This document shows, one piece after another, positions 27,234 through 35,978 of a stretch of 64,000 nt of DNA. The stretch comes from Anaerolineaceae bacterium (GTDB taxonomy: Bacteria; Chloroflexota; Anaerolineae; Anaerolineales; Anaerolineaceae). The stretch covers positions 186,001-250,000 of the forward strand of contig JAENZD010000002.1 of the NCBI GenBank assembly GCA_016841445.1, in the 5' to 3' direction. Every line of letters begins with the position of its first letter. The first letter of the stretch is position 1. The notes under the pieces were generated by a model. It was not told the origin of the DNA. It saw nothing but the letters and a program-made list of their open reading frames with translations, and did not search any database. Both the position numbers and the translations under genes were made by a program.

Positions 27234-27710
27234 ATGAGTGATTTAGATGTTCGTATTGTGAATCTGGAACCGATGTACGTGGCGAGCTTCCTGGGTTTCG
27301 GTGAAAGCCCTGAAGAGATAGCCTTTGAGAAGCTTAATGCTTGGGCTAGTCCAAAAGGGTTATTAAAGGACCGTGAAAATCACCGCCTCTTTGGATTCAA
27401 CAACCCGAACCCTTCAGCAGGCAGCCCGAATTATGGCTATGAAGTTTGGATCGTGATTGACCCGGATGAAGTTGAATCAGGCGAGGATGTGGATATCAAG
27501 GAATTCCAAGGGGGTTTATATGCGGTCACGGAATGCGTGGTGCCCAAGGGATTCTTTGATGTGATCGGTCAAACCTGGAAGGCATTGGTGGCATGGCGTG
27601 AAGAAAGCAAATACCGCTGCGGGAATTACCAGTGGCTGGAGGAAAGTTTGCCCATCAGCCCACCAGATACTGAGTTTGTGCTGGACCTGTACCTGCCGAT
27701 TACCGAATAA
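27234..27710 (+). CDS. GyrI-like small-molecule-binding protein
   Basis: A 158-residue stand-alone GyrI/SOUL-fold domain: RIVNLEPMYVASFLGFGESPEE at the start, NPNPSAGSPNYGYEVWIVI and the C-terminal YLPIT strand. There is no DNA-binding part, so it may bind or hydrolyse a small hydrophobic compound. The neighbouring divergent WYL regulator and shared operator suggest a small inducible detoxification or sensing module. AAGGAG precedes the ATG. Confidence 0.85.
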   Translation: MSDLDVRIVNLEPMYVASFLGFGESPEEIAFEKLNAWASPKGLLKDRENHRLFGFNNPNPSAGSPNYGYEVWIVIDPDEVESGEDVDIKEFQGGLYAVTECVVPKGFFDVIGQTWKALVAWREESKYRCGNYQWLEESLPISPPDTEFVLDLYLPITE

Positions 27711-27731
27711 AATGATTAACTGGGAAATTAG

Positions 27732-27783
27732 CGTAGTGACGCCCCGCCGGGGCGTCACTACGGTGAATTCAATCATTGAATTC
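27732..27783. repeat. Tandem perfect palindromes
   Basis: A 14-bp perfect stem (27732-27745 with 27749-27762, three-base GCC loop) is followed directly by GAATTCAAT-C-ATTGAATTC (27765-27783), a 9-bp perfect stem. They lie between convergent genes and may end transcription, but no T-run follows, so they may instead be a small mobile or REP-type repeat. Confidence 0.6.
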
Positions 27784-27850
27784 TCTATCTGCAAATCGAA
27801 AACAGCTCCGGAATTCTCAGGGGCTGTAATAACTTAATCATTATCCAATC

Positions 27851-29047
27851 TCATTCCTTTACGGCTCTGGCGAGCTGTACGCCCAATTCACGGGCACGAT
27901 CCAGGTCTGCTCCTTTTGGCCCGCCAATGAAACCAAAGCTGTTAAGAACGTCCCACTCCATTTTTTCTGCAAACCGTTCAAACTCTTTTTCAGCGCCACC
28001 GCTCCAGGCAAAGCTGCCCAGGTAAGCCGCCTTTTTATTTTTCACGCGCTTGCGGTCTGCCATGGTGAGCGCATCTGCCATACTGGGGAACATCCCGCCT
28101 TCGTAGGTTGGGGCTGCCACAAGCACACCGCGCTGAGTCCAAAGATCAGGCAGGATGTGGCTGATGTGTGCCTTACGCACGTCATGAACTTTGACCGGAA
28201 CGCTTTCAGAGGCGATCCCATCTAAAGCCGCACTGAGGGCATGTTCGGTGTTGCGATACATTGTGCCAAATAAGGCCGTGATCCCGACCTCTGCCGGGGA
28301 TTGATAGTGCCCAGACCACTTCTGGTAAAGTTCAATGATTCGCTCCGGGTGCTTGCGCCAAATTAAACCATGGGATGGCGCCACCATTTCAATGGAAACA
28401 CCTTCAAAATTAGAGATAGCCCGCAGCACTGATTTACTGAAAGATGCAACAATATTTGTGAAATATCGCAGGGATTCTGCTTCGTAATATTCCAGGTCAG
28501 CGCATGTGTCATCAAAGATCGCCCCATCTAAAGCACCATACCCGCCAAAACCGTCACAGGAAAACAGCACCTTTTGTTCCACCAGATAAGTCATCATAGT
28601 TTCAGGCCAGTGAACAAAGGGAGTGTACACAAACCGCAGGGTATTCCTCCCCAATGAAAGTTCCTGTCCGTTTGAGAGGTGTTCAACATTTTCCGTCAGG
28701 CCGTAGAAATCATTTAGCATTTTGACTGCTTTAGGCATACCCAGGATAACAGCCTGAGGAGCTAATTCCAGCAAGCGCTTCAAAGCACCGCTGTGGTCAG
28801 GTTCCATGTGGTTAATGATGATATAGTCCAGGCTGGCAATATCAAAAACCTCGTTAATCTGTGCCAGGTAATCATCGCTGAGCATCTCTTTCGAGAGGTC
28901 AACAAGTGCGGATTTCTCGTCCTTGATTAGGTATGAATTGTACGAGACACCTACCTGGCTGATAGGCCACAGGCCTTCAAAAAGTTCGGTGACACGATCG
29001 TTAACGCCGACCCACCATACGCCTGGGCGGATTTCTTGGGGTTTCAT
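27851..29047 (-). CDS. Flavodiiron protein (FprA-type A flavoprotein)
   Basis: A 398-residue flavodiiron protein: metallo-beta-lactamase-like diiron domain plus C-terminal flavodoxin domain. Diiron ligands are visible in HMEPDH, the H of FVHWPET, the D of SCDGFGG and the H of APSHGLIW. The FMN part shows APTYEGGMF and SFAWSGG. These soluble enzymes reduce O2 to water or NO to N2O in anaerobes and microaerobes; electrons normally come from rubredoxin, which is not encoded nearby. The ATG at 29047 is preceded by AGGAGG. It follows the aldolase gene by nine bases. Confidence 0.93.
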   Translation of the reverse strand: MKPQEIRPGVWWVGVNDRVTELFEGLWPISQVGVSYNSYLIKDEKSALVDLSKEMLSDDYLAQINEVFDIASLDYIIINHMEPDHSGALKRLLELAPQAVILGMPKAVKMLNDFYGLTENVEHLSNGQELSLGRNTLRFVYTPFVHWPETMMTYLVEQKVLFSCDGFGGYGALDGAIFDDTCADLEYYEAESLRYFTNIVASFSKSVLRAISNFEGVSIEMVAPSHGLIWRKHPERIIELYQKWSGHYQSPAEVGITALFGTMYRNTEHALSAALDGIASESVPVKVHDVRKAHISHILPDLWTQRGVLVAAPTYEGGMFPSMADALTMADRKRVKNKKAAYLGSFAWSGGAEKEFERFAEKMEWDVLNSFGFIGGPKGADLDRARELGVQLARAVKE

Positions 29048-29055
29048 CAATCCTC

Positions 29056-30006
29056 CTATTTGGAGAGAATCTCGCGGACTTTTTCCAACTGCCCTTCACT
29101 GCCCAGGTAACCGTTCTTTTCTGCGATGAAATCAGCATAAGCCTGCATGAAGATCTCGCCGGGTTTACGGAGGTCAAAGACTTCAGGCTGGTCGCGGAAT
29201 ACTTCACGATGGACACGCGTCCAAACCAGGCGCCCGTCGGTATCGATATTGATCTTGGTCACGCCCAACTCTGACGCACGTTTGAACTGGCCTGCATCCA
29301 CGCCCTTTGCGCCTTCCAGTTTACCGCCGGCGGCGTTGATCCGCTTCACTTCTTCCTGTGGGACGGAGCTTGAGCCGTGCATAACCAGAGGGAAGCCGGG
29401 GAGTACTTTTTGAATTTCTGCTAAAACGTCAAAATGCAGGGACTGTGAACCGGAGAATTTGAATGCCCCATGGCTTGTGCCAATCGCAACCGCTAACGAG
29501 TCGACACCCGTACGGTCCACAAATTCCTTGGCTTGTTTGGGGTCTGTCAGCTTGGCGTCCGCCTCATCGACCTTGACATGCTCTTCCACGCCGCCCAACT
29601 GTCCCAATTCAGCTTCCACCACGATCCCCTTGGCGTGGGCAGCATCCACCACACGCTTGGTGATGGCGATGTTGGTCTCGAAATCCTTATGGCTGGCGTC
29701 GATCATCACCGAACTGTAGGAGCCGGATTCAATGCAGTCATAGCAGGTTTCTTCATCGCCATGGTCGAGGTGCACTGCAAAAATTGCCTTTGGGAAGACC
29801 TCATCTGCACTGCGGATCAGCCCCTCGAGAAAAAGTTTGTCTGTATAAGCTCGAGCGCCCTTGCTGATCTGGATGATGAAGGGTGCTTCGGATTGCAGGT
29901 TGCCGCGGAATAAACCCACGGTTTGCTCCAGGTTATTGATATTGTAAGCGCCGATAGCGTATTTCCCGTAAGCGGCTTCAAATAACTTCTTGGTCGTAAC
30001 AATCAT
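29056..30006 (-). CDS. fba: Class II fructose-bisphosphate aldolase
   Basis: Zinc-dependent aldolase of the FbaA/GatY family, 316 residues, cleaving fructose-1,6-bisphosphate (or a related ketose bisphosphate such as tagatose). Zinc ligands and phosphate loops are seen in VHLDHGDEE, MIDASHKDF, VEAELGQLGG, GTSHGAFKF and MHGSSSVP. The final stretch NIDTDGRLVWT is characteristic. A tagatose-specific role cannot be excluded, but no galactitol genes are near. AAGGAGT precedes the ATG, and the flavodiiron gene follows in the same transcript. Confidence 0.92.
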   Translation of the reverse strand: MIVTTKKLFEAAYGKYAIGAYNINNLEQTVGLFRGNLQSEAPFIIQISKGARAYTDKLFLEGLIRSADEVFPKAIFAVHLDHGDEETCYDCIESGSYSSVMIDASHKDFETNIAITKRVVDAAHAKGIVVEAELGQLGGVEEHVKVDEADAKLTDPKQAKEFVDRTGVDSLAVAIGTSHGAFKFSGSQSLHFDVLAEIQKVLPGFPLVMHGSSSVPQEEVKRINAAGGKLEGAKGVDAGQFKRASELGVTKINIDTDGRLVWTRVHREVFRDQPEVFDLRKPGEIFMQAYADFIAEKNGYLGSEGQLEKVREILSK

Positions 30007-30153
30007 ATCTACTCCTTAATAATCTTTTATTTGATTTTCTATAATGTCTAAATCAATATCGCTGCATGATAATGCCAACATTAAATTATACCCATAAAAC
30101 CTGCATGATGAAGTTTATCGTTTTCGTAAATCCCCATTACAGCTATCTTGCTT

Positions 30154-30181
30154 TTGTTTTCTGCGAATTTTCTGTTAAAAT
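30154..30181 (+). promoter_or_regulatory. Putative promoter of the GDPD-like gene
   Basis: TTGTTT (30154-30159) and TAAAAT (30176-30181) with a 16-base spacer; the leader to the ATG at 30215 would be about 27 bases and includes a GGAG ribosome site. Confidence 0.45.
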
Positions 30182-30214
30182 AGAATTAACATCGAATGAC
30201 CCATCGGAGAAAAA

Positions 30215-31141
30215 ATGCTGCCTGAAACCCTCCACATCCGTAAAACCCCCGTTACCCTGATCCACCACGCCGCCAACTGTGGACATCAGGAACCTTCCAC
30301 ATCCCTGGCGGCACTCATGTGCTGTCTTGAATCGGGCGCTGCCAAAATTGAGATAGACGTCATCCCACTTGGGGATGGCAGCTTTGCATTACTGCATGAC
30401 CCTAACCTCGAGGTGGATACCGACGGTAAGGGTAACGCGACGCGAATGAAACGGGCTGAGATCGAGAGATTGCACTACACAAAAGATGGGGAGGTTACCG
30501 CGGAGAAGGTCGGTTTCCTTGAAGGTGCAGTCGACCTGCTGTTGCCACATCCGGATACAAAATTGCTGCAGCTTGACCTCAAGCCTTTCACCCCGCTTAC
30601 ACGAGGGGTTCTTAAGGAATTTGTGACCATTATTGAGCCCGTAAAAGGCCGCATCCAGGTCACCTCAGTGGCCGATTGGGCTGTCAGGGCGCTTTCCAGG
30701 TTTGCTCCCGATTTAGCACTGGGGTACGATCCTCTCCTGTACCTGGACAAGGTCGATGACGAACCGCGTCCGGACACGATCCCACCCTTCAGGGTAGGCG
30801 CTTATGGTTTGTTGGACGACCATCCCCTTTCGGCGTACCAATGGGGACCTTTGGGCGATTATTTTGCTGCCCGGGCAGGGGCTTTATTTGCACAGGTCCC
30901 CTCGGGCTGTGAGTGGTTCATCCGGGCTGAGATCTTGAAGATGGCGTTTGATGCCGGCTTTAATTGGATCAACTTTCTGCACGAAAACGGCTCAAGGGTT
31001 GATGGCTGGACGATCGACGCCGCAAAACCCGAACAAATCCAACTGGCGCAGTTCCTGGTGGAGCATAATATCGATGAGCTTACAACAGATACACCCACCA
31101 GGCTGGCTGCAAATCTCCATTCTGACGCGATCATCTACTAA
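30215..31141 (+). CDS. Glycerophosphodiester phosphodiesterase-like (GDPD) protein
   Basis: A 308-residue TIM-barrel protein of the GDPD/PLC-like family. The start resembles the GDPD signature, with IHHAANCGHQEPSTS in place of the common HRG...PENT, then AAKIEIDVIPLGDGSFALLHDP carrying the Glu/Asp and His of the metal site, and LLQLDLKP for the second acidic group. The HR of the first motif reads HH, so activity or substrate may differ. No signal peptide. Cytosolic hydrolysis of glycerophosphodiesters is the likeliest role. Confidence 0.75.
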   Translation: MLPETLHIRKTPVTLIHHAANCGHQEPSTSLAALMCCLESGAAKIEIDVIPLGDGSFALLHDPNLEVDTDGKGNATRMKRAEIERLHYTKDGEVTAEKVGFLEGAVDLLLPHPDTKLLQLDLKPFTPLTRGVLKEFVTIIEPVKGRIQVTSVADWAVRALSRFAPDLALGYDPLLYLDKVDDEPRPDTIPPFRVGAYGLLDDHPLSAYQWGPLGDYFAARAGALFAQVPSGCEWFIRAEILKMAFDAGFNWINFLHENGSRVDGWTIDAAKPEQIQLAQFLVEHNIDELTTDTPTRLAANLHSDAIIY

Positions 31142-31200
31142 CTTCCATCTTGACCGTGTTTGTGCTATTATTCTTTTCTTTTGAGGAATAGGTGTAGATA

Positions 31201-32133
31201 ATGAATTTCTTAATCACAGGCGGTGCTGGTTTTTTGGGGGCTGCGCTAAGTAATCGATTTGTTCAGCAGGGGCATCATGTTCGGGTATTGGACGATCTTT
31301 CCACCGGCAATCCTGATGCACTTTCTCCGGATGTTCATTTCACCCGGGGAGATATCAATGACCGTCCAAAATTATGGACACTGCTGCAGGATATCGATTG
31401 TGTCTATCATATGGCAGCAAGGGTGTCAGTCCCGGAATCGATCCTTTTCCCCCGTGATTACAGTCAAGTTAATGTATGCGGCACGGTTACCCTGATGGAA
31501 GCTATCCGGGATGCTGGTACACCGCGTGTGGTACTGGCTTCCTCCGGTGCGATCTATGGCGACCAGACTGGGGCGATGATGTCAGAATCCATGCCGCCTA
31601 ATCCCTTTTCACCTTACGCAGTATCCAAACTTTCGGCAGAATGGTATGTGCGCACGATAGGTAAGCTTGCAGGAATTGAGACCCTTTGCCTCCGGATATT
31701 CAACGCTTACGGCCCAGGTCAGCGCATCCCGCCTTCTCACCCCCCCGTTATCCCAAACCTGATCCGCCAATCGATGCAAAATGGCACCCTTATTTTTCAC
31801 GGTGATGGCAACCAGACCCGGGATTATGTGTATGTGGATGATGTTGTTAATGCCCTGGCATCGGCATCCGCAGTCCAGGGCGTGAATGGGCAGGTGATCA
31901 ATATAGGCAGCGGCACGGAAACCAGTGTGCGTGACCTGGCGCGGCTGGTAATTGATATTACCGGCGGTGATCCGGAAGAGGTCTTCAACCCCCGCATTAG
32001 CGGCGGTGTCTCACGGATGTGCGCCGATATCTCCCTGGCGCAGGAAAAACTGAATTATGTCCCCCTCATTCCCCTGGAAATGGGGATTAGATTGACACTT
32101 GAACGCGACCCTCAGTTCAAGAATGGGGATTGA
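31201..32133 (+). CDS. NAD-dependent nucleotide-sugar epimerase/dehydratase (extended SDR)
   Basis: Extended short-chain dehydrogenase of the UDP-glucose 4-epimerase type, 310 residues. The Rossmann motif GGAGFLG is at residues 7-13, the catalytic Tyr/Lys pair is in SPYAVSK, and RIFNAYGPGQ and DYVYVDDVV are typical of GalE/RmlB-type enzymes. It likely makes an NDP-sugar precursor. The downstream operon with a sugar-acyltransferase fusion may use such a product, but 170 bases separate them. Confidence 0.87.
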   Translation: MNFLITGGAGFLGAALSNRFVQQGHHVRVLDDLSTGNPDALSPDVHFTRGDINDRPKLWTLLQDIDCVYHMAARVSVPESILFPRDYSQVNVCGTVTLMEAIRDAGTPRVVLASSGAIYGDQTGAMMSESMPPNPFSPYAVSKLSAEWYVRTIGKLAGIETLCLRIFNAYGPGQRIPPSHPPVIPNLIRQSMQNGTLIFHGDGNQTRDYVYVDDVVNALASASAVQGVNGQVINIGSGTETSVRDLARLVIDITGGDPEEVFNPRISGGVSRMCADISLAQEKLNYVPLIPLEMGIRLTLERDPQFKNGD

Positions 32134-32291
32134 GATCGGTCTTTACTGTTTTCATAACGGATGATCTTGCAGTTGGCTGCCCTTTTTAGGGATAACGCCC
32201 GCTTCCTCAAGAGAGGAATGAGGGGATGGGACGATACTCAAAGTTTACGGCTTCTCTGGTCTACCAACACTTCGAAACACCATTAATCTAG

Positions 32292-32306
32292 TAAAATAAC
32301 AGCATG
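32292..32306 (+). promoter_or_regulatory. Leaderless-type -10 box of the alkyladenine glycosylase operon
   Basis: TAAAAT at 32292-32297, six bases before the ATG at 32304, without any Shine-Dalgarno. Same geometry as holB. Confidence 0.55.
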
Positions 32307-32897
32307 TCTGTGATCAAACGTCCATTTTATGATCGCCCTGCGCTGGAAGTCGCACGGGATTTATTAGGCTGCCGGTTGGTGCGAATGCAGAACGGTTCAC
32401 GGCTCGCTGGGTTGATCACGGAAACAGAAGCCTACCAGGGAGAAGAAGATCTTGGCTGCCATGCCTCAGCTGGGAAGACCTCACGCACATCGGTAATGTA
32501 CGGTCCACCCGGGCACGCTTATGTTTATTTTACATACGGGATGCACTGGCTCCTGAATGTTGTTACCAGTCCTGAAGAAACCCCTGCTGCGGTTTTGATC
32601 CGCGGCATCTTCCCGGTTGAGGGATTCCCCTTGTTGGTTCAAAACCGCCCTACCAACGCACAAAAGAAAGGTTGGACAGACGGTCCGGCGAAATTAACTC
32701 AGGCGCTCAAGGTCAATGGAGATTTCAATCAGGTTGATATGTGCAATACTGAAAACCAGTTGTGGATCGAAGCGGGAAAGAAGATTATTGATGAGCAGGT
32801 TGAGCAGACCGCGCGGGTTGGATTGAATTCAGTACCGGAGCCCTGGCGCTCAGTGCCGTGGCGTTTTGTGGTACATCCGGAGGTGTTCAATGCATAA
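32304..32897 (+). CDS. 3-methyladenine (alkyladenine) DNA glycosylase, AAG/MPG family
   Basis: A 197-residue AAG-type base-excision glycosylase. The conserved stretches ARDLLGCRL, ITETEAYQGEEDLGCHA (containing the catalytic Glu), SVMYGPPGHAYVYFTYG and GPAKLTQAL are present. It removes alkylated or deaminated purines. It is the first gene of a tight operon: the next start codon lies inside its last codons (eight-base overlap), a curious link between DNA repair and a 2-oxoacid dehydrogenase. Confidence 0.93.
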   Translation: MSVIKRPFYDRPALEVARDLLGCRLVRMQNGSRLAGLITETEAYQGEEDLGCHASAGKTSRTSVMYGPPGHAYVYFTYGMHWLLNVVTSPEETPAAVLIRGIFPVEGFPLLVQNRPTNAQKKGWTDGPAKLTQALKVNGDFNQVDMCNTENQLWIEAGKKIIDEQVEQTARVGLNSVPEPWRSVPWRFVVHPEVFNA

Positions 32898-33774
32898 GAA
32901 TGCCTCAATGTATGAAAAGCTTTATACCATCCGGCAGTTTGAAATCTTGCTGATTGAGAAATTCCCCACGGGAATATTTCCCGGCACCACCCATACCAGT
33001 TTGGGGCAGGAAGCCAACGCAGTTGGTGTTCTCTCACATTTGGATGCAGGCGATATCGTCGTCAGCAACCACCGTGGGCATGGGCATTTCCTGGCGTATG
33101 GAGGTGATCCCCGGGCGCTTTTCGCAGAGCTCATGGGCAAACCCAGCGGGGTTTGTGGTGGGATTGGCGGCTCGCAGCACCTTCACTGGCGCAACTTTTA
33201 CTCAAGCGGCATCCAGGGCGGAACTCTCGCGATGGCATCCGGGATGGCATTGGCCGAGAAGGAAGCTGGCTCACAAAATATTGTGGTGGACTTCATGGGA
33301 GATGGCACCCTGGGTGAGGGGATCGTGTACGAGTGTTTGAACATCATCTCGTTATGGGGTTTGCCAATCCTGATCGTGTTGGAAAATAATCACATTGCTC
33401 AAACCACACAAGTTGAGAAAGCGGTTGCCGGGAGCATTCCGGAACGCTTTGAGGCATTTGGATTGCCCGTAGAACATATCGATAGCAGTGATATCCTCGA
33501 GATTTCACCCCGGGCTGGACGGTTGATGGGTGAAGTCAGGGCACAAAAAGAGCCACGTGTTTTAATCATTGAGACCGCTCGTTTAGGCACACATTCCAAG
33601 GGGGATGACACACGCACACCGCAGGAAATTGAGCTCTTGTGGCAGGCGCGTGACCCGGTCGCTATCCAAGGAGCACGCCTGCTGAAGGAAGAGCGGGATA
33701 GGATCAATCTTCAGGTTGAAGAAAAACTGCAAAGCGCCTTAAAGTACGCCATGGAAAATGAGGAAGCAGCATGA
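32890..33774 (+). CDS. 2-oxoacid dehydrogenase E1 component, alpha subunit
   Basis: Thiamin-diphosphate-dependent E1 alpha, 294 residues, at the short end of the family. The ThDP motif begins at GDG 137-139 (GDGTLGEG) and ends at ENN 165-167; the HRGHGHFLAYGGD and GGIGGSQHL segments line the active site in this family. It would decarboxylate a 2-oxoacid and hand the acyl group to a lipoyl domain. The ATG at 32890 follows GGAGGT inside the glycosylase gene; the longer GTG start at 32866 is rejected. It overlaps the beta subunit gene by ATGA. Pyruvate, acetoin or a branched-chain 2-oxoacid are all possible substrates. Confidence 0.9.
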   Translation: MHKNASMYEKLYTIRQFEILLIEKFPTGIFPGTTHTSLGQEANAVGVLSHLDAGDIVVSNHRGHGHFLAYGGDPRALFAELMGKPSGVCGGIGGSQHLHWRNFYSSGIQGGTLAMASGMALAEKEAGSQNIVVDFMGDGTLGEGIVYECLNIISLWGLPILIVLENNHIAQTTQVEKAVAGSIPERFEAFGLPVEHIDSSDILEISPRAGRLMGEVRAQKEPRVLIIETARLGTHSKGDDTRTPQEIELLWQARDPVAIQGARLLKEERDRINLQVEEKLQSALKYAMENEEAA

Positions 33775-34814
33775 AAAGCGAAAAATCGCTCACCGTCCTC
33801 GATTCCCTTAACCTGGGGTTACAGCGCGCCTTCCAGGATGACATGCGGGCGATTCTTTTAGGAGAAGATATCCTGGATCCGTACGGCGGCGCGTTCAAAG
33901 TGACCAAAGGGCTTTCCACCCAATTTCCAGACCGTGTACTGACCACTCCAATCTCTGAAGCGGCGATCGCCGGGATTGCCGGTGGATTGGCACTGCGGGG
34001 CATGCATCCCGTGGCGGAGATCATGTTCGGTGATTTTAGCACCCTGATCGCTGACCAGGTCATCAATCATATCGCCAAGTTCAGCGAGGTCTATCAAACC
34101 GATACCCCCGTCGTGATCCGGACGCCGATGGGCGGCAGGCGCGGTTATGGACCAACCCACAGCCAGACCCTGGAAAAGCTCTTCCTTGGCATACCCGGGC
34201 TGACAGTGCTAGCACCATCCCACATTTTGGGAGAAAACGAGCTGGGTGGACCCGGCAAGCTCTTGTATGATGCGATTACAGACTTTAGCACTCCGGTGTT
34301 CTTTGTCGAGAATAAACTGCAGTACCTGTTGAAATTGCTAACGCTTGCTGATCTTGAGGAATTCGATGTCAGAACCTATGATATCCCTGGCAATTTGCGG
34401 TCTCCTATCACCCATTTTGCGATCCAATCCGCACCGAAAGCATCGCTGACCGTTACGGCATATGGTTATATGGCCCACCTGGCGCTGGAGGCCATGCATC
34501 AATTGGCTTATGAACATGAAATTTTCTGTGAACTTTTGGTTCCCACACGATTAGCGCCATTTGAACTTGAACCGCTGTTTGATTCTGTCAGCCGAACATC
34601 AAAGTTGCTGGCAGTGGAAGAAGGTACGCTCTCAATGGGATGGGGGGCAGAGGTGCTGGCCAGGACATCTGAAGCTCTGGGTGCTGGTTTGAAGATGACT
34701 TCACGCCTGGGGGCCAGGGAATCGGTCATCCCAGCAGCCCCTGACCTGGAATCCGGTTGTCTGCCCGGTGTGAAGGATATCATCACCCGGGTCAAGGAAA
34801 TGGTAGGAAAATAA
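33771..34814 (+). CDS. 2-oxoacid dehydrogenase E1 component, beta subunit
   Basis: Transketolase-like E1 beta, 347 residues. The ThDP-activating glutamate is E63 in TPISEAAIAGIAGGLALRG; RTPMGGRRGYGPTHSQT and the C-terminal VEEGTLSMGWGAEV are family hallmarks. With the alpha subunit it forms the alpha2beta2 decarboxylase. The start overlaps the E1 alpha stop (ATGA) and the stop overlaps the next start by one base (TAATG), so the three proteins are translationally coupled and presumably made in fixed proportion. No E3 (lipoamide dehydrogenase) gene lies in the window. Confidence 0.92.
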   Translation: MKSEKSLTVLDSLNLGLQRAFQDDMRAILLGEDILDPYGGAFKVTKGLSTQFPDRVLTTPISEAAIAGIAGGLALRGMHPVAEIMFGDFSTLIADQVINHIAKFSEVYQTDTPVVIRTPMGGRRGYGPTHSQTLEKLFLGIPGLTVLAPSHILGENELGGPGKLLYDAITDFSTPVFFVENKLQYLLKLLTLADLEEFDVRTYDIPGNLRSPITHFAIQSAPKASLTVTAYGYMAHLALEAMHQLAYEHEIFCELLVPTRLAPFELEPLFDSVSRTSKLLAVEEGTLSMGWGAEVLARTSEALGAGLKMTSRLGARESVIPAAPDLESGCLPGVKDIITRVKEMVGK

Positions 34815-35923
34815 TGGCAAAACTCTTCCCGATAAAAGTACCCTTGCTTAATCCCAACGAACCGGAAGCGCTGCTTTCCTCGCTGGAAGTGTTGGAAGGT
34901 GAAAAGGTGGATCAGGACCAGGGTATTGCAGTGATTGAGACGACCAAGTCGACAGGCGAAGTTTTAGCGCCAGATGAAGGTTTCCTGGTTGGGCTTCGTT
35001 TTAAAGTTGGGGATACGCTGCATGCTGGGGATGTTTTGGCTTATATTGGCGATACACCCGATGCGAAGGATCACACCCTTCCACCCTGGGCAAAAGTTGA
35101 AAAGCAATTACAGGAAAATCTTCAGCCTGAAGGGCTGCGGATCACTGCACCAGCCCGGGCATTGGCTGAAGAATTAGGCCTGAACCTGGATGACCTGCCG
35201 CGCGGTCCAATGGTCACCTCTGACATGGTGCGTGAGCAGCTTTCGAAGAAAACCGCTCGCAAAATCGCGCCGCCTCCTGCAGGAGAGAACCGCCTCGTGA
35301 TCTACGGTGTGGGCGGTCACGGCCGTTCCATCGCTGCCCTGGTTGAAAAACTGGGAAAGTATGATATTCACGGTTACCTGGATGACGGTTTTCGGGCTGG
35401 CGATGAAGTGATGGGGATGAAGGTCCTGGGCGGGCTCGAATACCTGCCAGACCTGGCTGAAAAAGGTATCAGGCTCGCAATCAACGGGATCGGTGGGATC
35501 AGCGATCCTTCTTCCCGATTAAATGTTTACGAACGCTTAGCATCTGCTGGATTTTACTGTCCATCAGTTATCCATCCAACAGCTTTCCTGGAAGACAGTG
35601 CTGAATTGGATGATGCGGTTCAGGTATTCCCATTTACCTACGTTGGCACCCATGTACAGGTAAGCTTTGGCTGCATTATCAACACAGGTGTGATCATCTC
35701 ACATGACTGCCAGCTTGCCCCGTATGTTAACCTTTCACCCGGTGCCACATTGGCAGGCGGTGTATCGGTGGGGGAAGGGACCTTGATCGGTATGCGTGCC
35801 ACGGTCAACCTCGGTGTGCAGGTAGGTCAGCAGGTGCGCATCGGGAACGGTGCAACCGTCAAATCGGATGTTCCTGATGGGGGTGTGGTTCCCGCAGGGA
35901 CGATCTGGCCGCCCAGGTATTAA
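34814..35923 (+). CDS. Lipoyl domain - E1/E3-binding domain - NeuD/PglD-type sugar acyltransferase fusion
   Basis: A 369-residue three-domain protein. Residues 1-82 are a lipoyl-carrier domain with the modified lysine expected at K45 (IETTKSTGEV). Residues 108-147 are a peripheral-subunit-binding domain (TAPARALAEELGLNLDDLPR and TSDMVREQL), as in E2 proteins. Instead of the E2 CAT core, residues 160-369 form a NeuD/PglD-like acyltransferase: nucleotide/sugar-binding N-part with IYGVGGHGRS (163-172), then left-handed beta-helix hexapeptides with the catalytic-type histidine H297 in ISHDCQLAPYVNLSPGATL. Known NeuD/PglD enzymes use acyl-CoA to acylate a sugar. Here acyl-lipoyl from the coupled E1 subunits could be the donor; that is inference. 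AGGA lies upstream of the ATG, which overlaps the E1 beta stop. Confidence 0.88.
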   Translation: MAKLFPIKVPLLNPNEPEALLSSLEVLEGEKVDQDQGIAVIETTKSTGEVLAPDEGFLVGLRFKVGDTLHAGDVLAYIGDTPDAKDHTLPPWAKVEKQLQENLQPEGLRITAPARALAEELGLNLDDLPRGPMVTSDMVREQLSKKTARKIAPPPAGENRLVIYGVGGHGRSIAALVEKLGKYDIHGYLDDGFRAGDEVMGMKVLGGLEYLPDLAEKGIRLAINGIGGISDPSSRLNVYERLASAGFYCPSVIHPTAFLEDSAELDDAVQVFPFTYVGTHVQVSFGCIINTGVIISHDCQLAPYVNLSPGATLAGGVSVGEGTLIGMRATVNLGVQVGQQVRIGNGATVKSDVPDGGVVPAGTIWPPRY

Positions 35924-35978
35924 AGTCAATAACTGCCAGGGGGATTACCCTGGATAGAAAAAAGAAAGGCAAATTTCC

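Noticed and set aside
32866-32889. GTG start adding eight residues to E1 alpha
   Set aside because: The internal GGAGGT serves the ATG at 32890, and the extra residues do not resemble the family.
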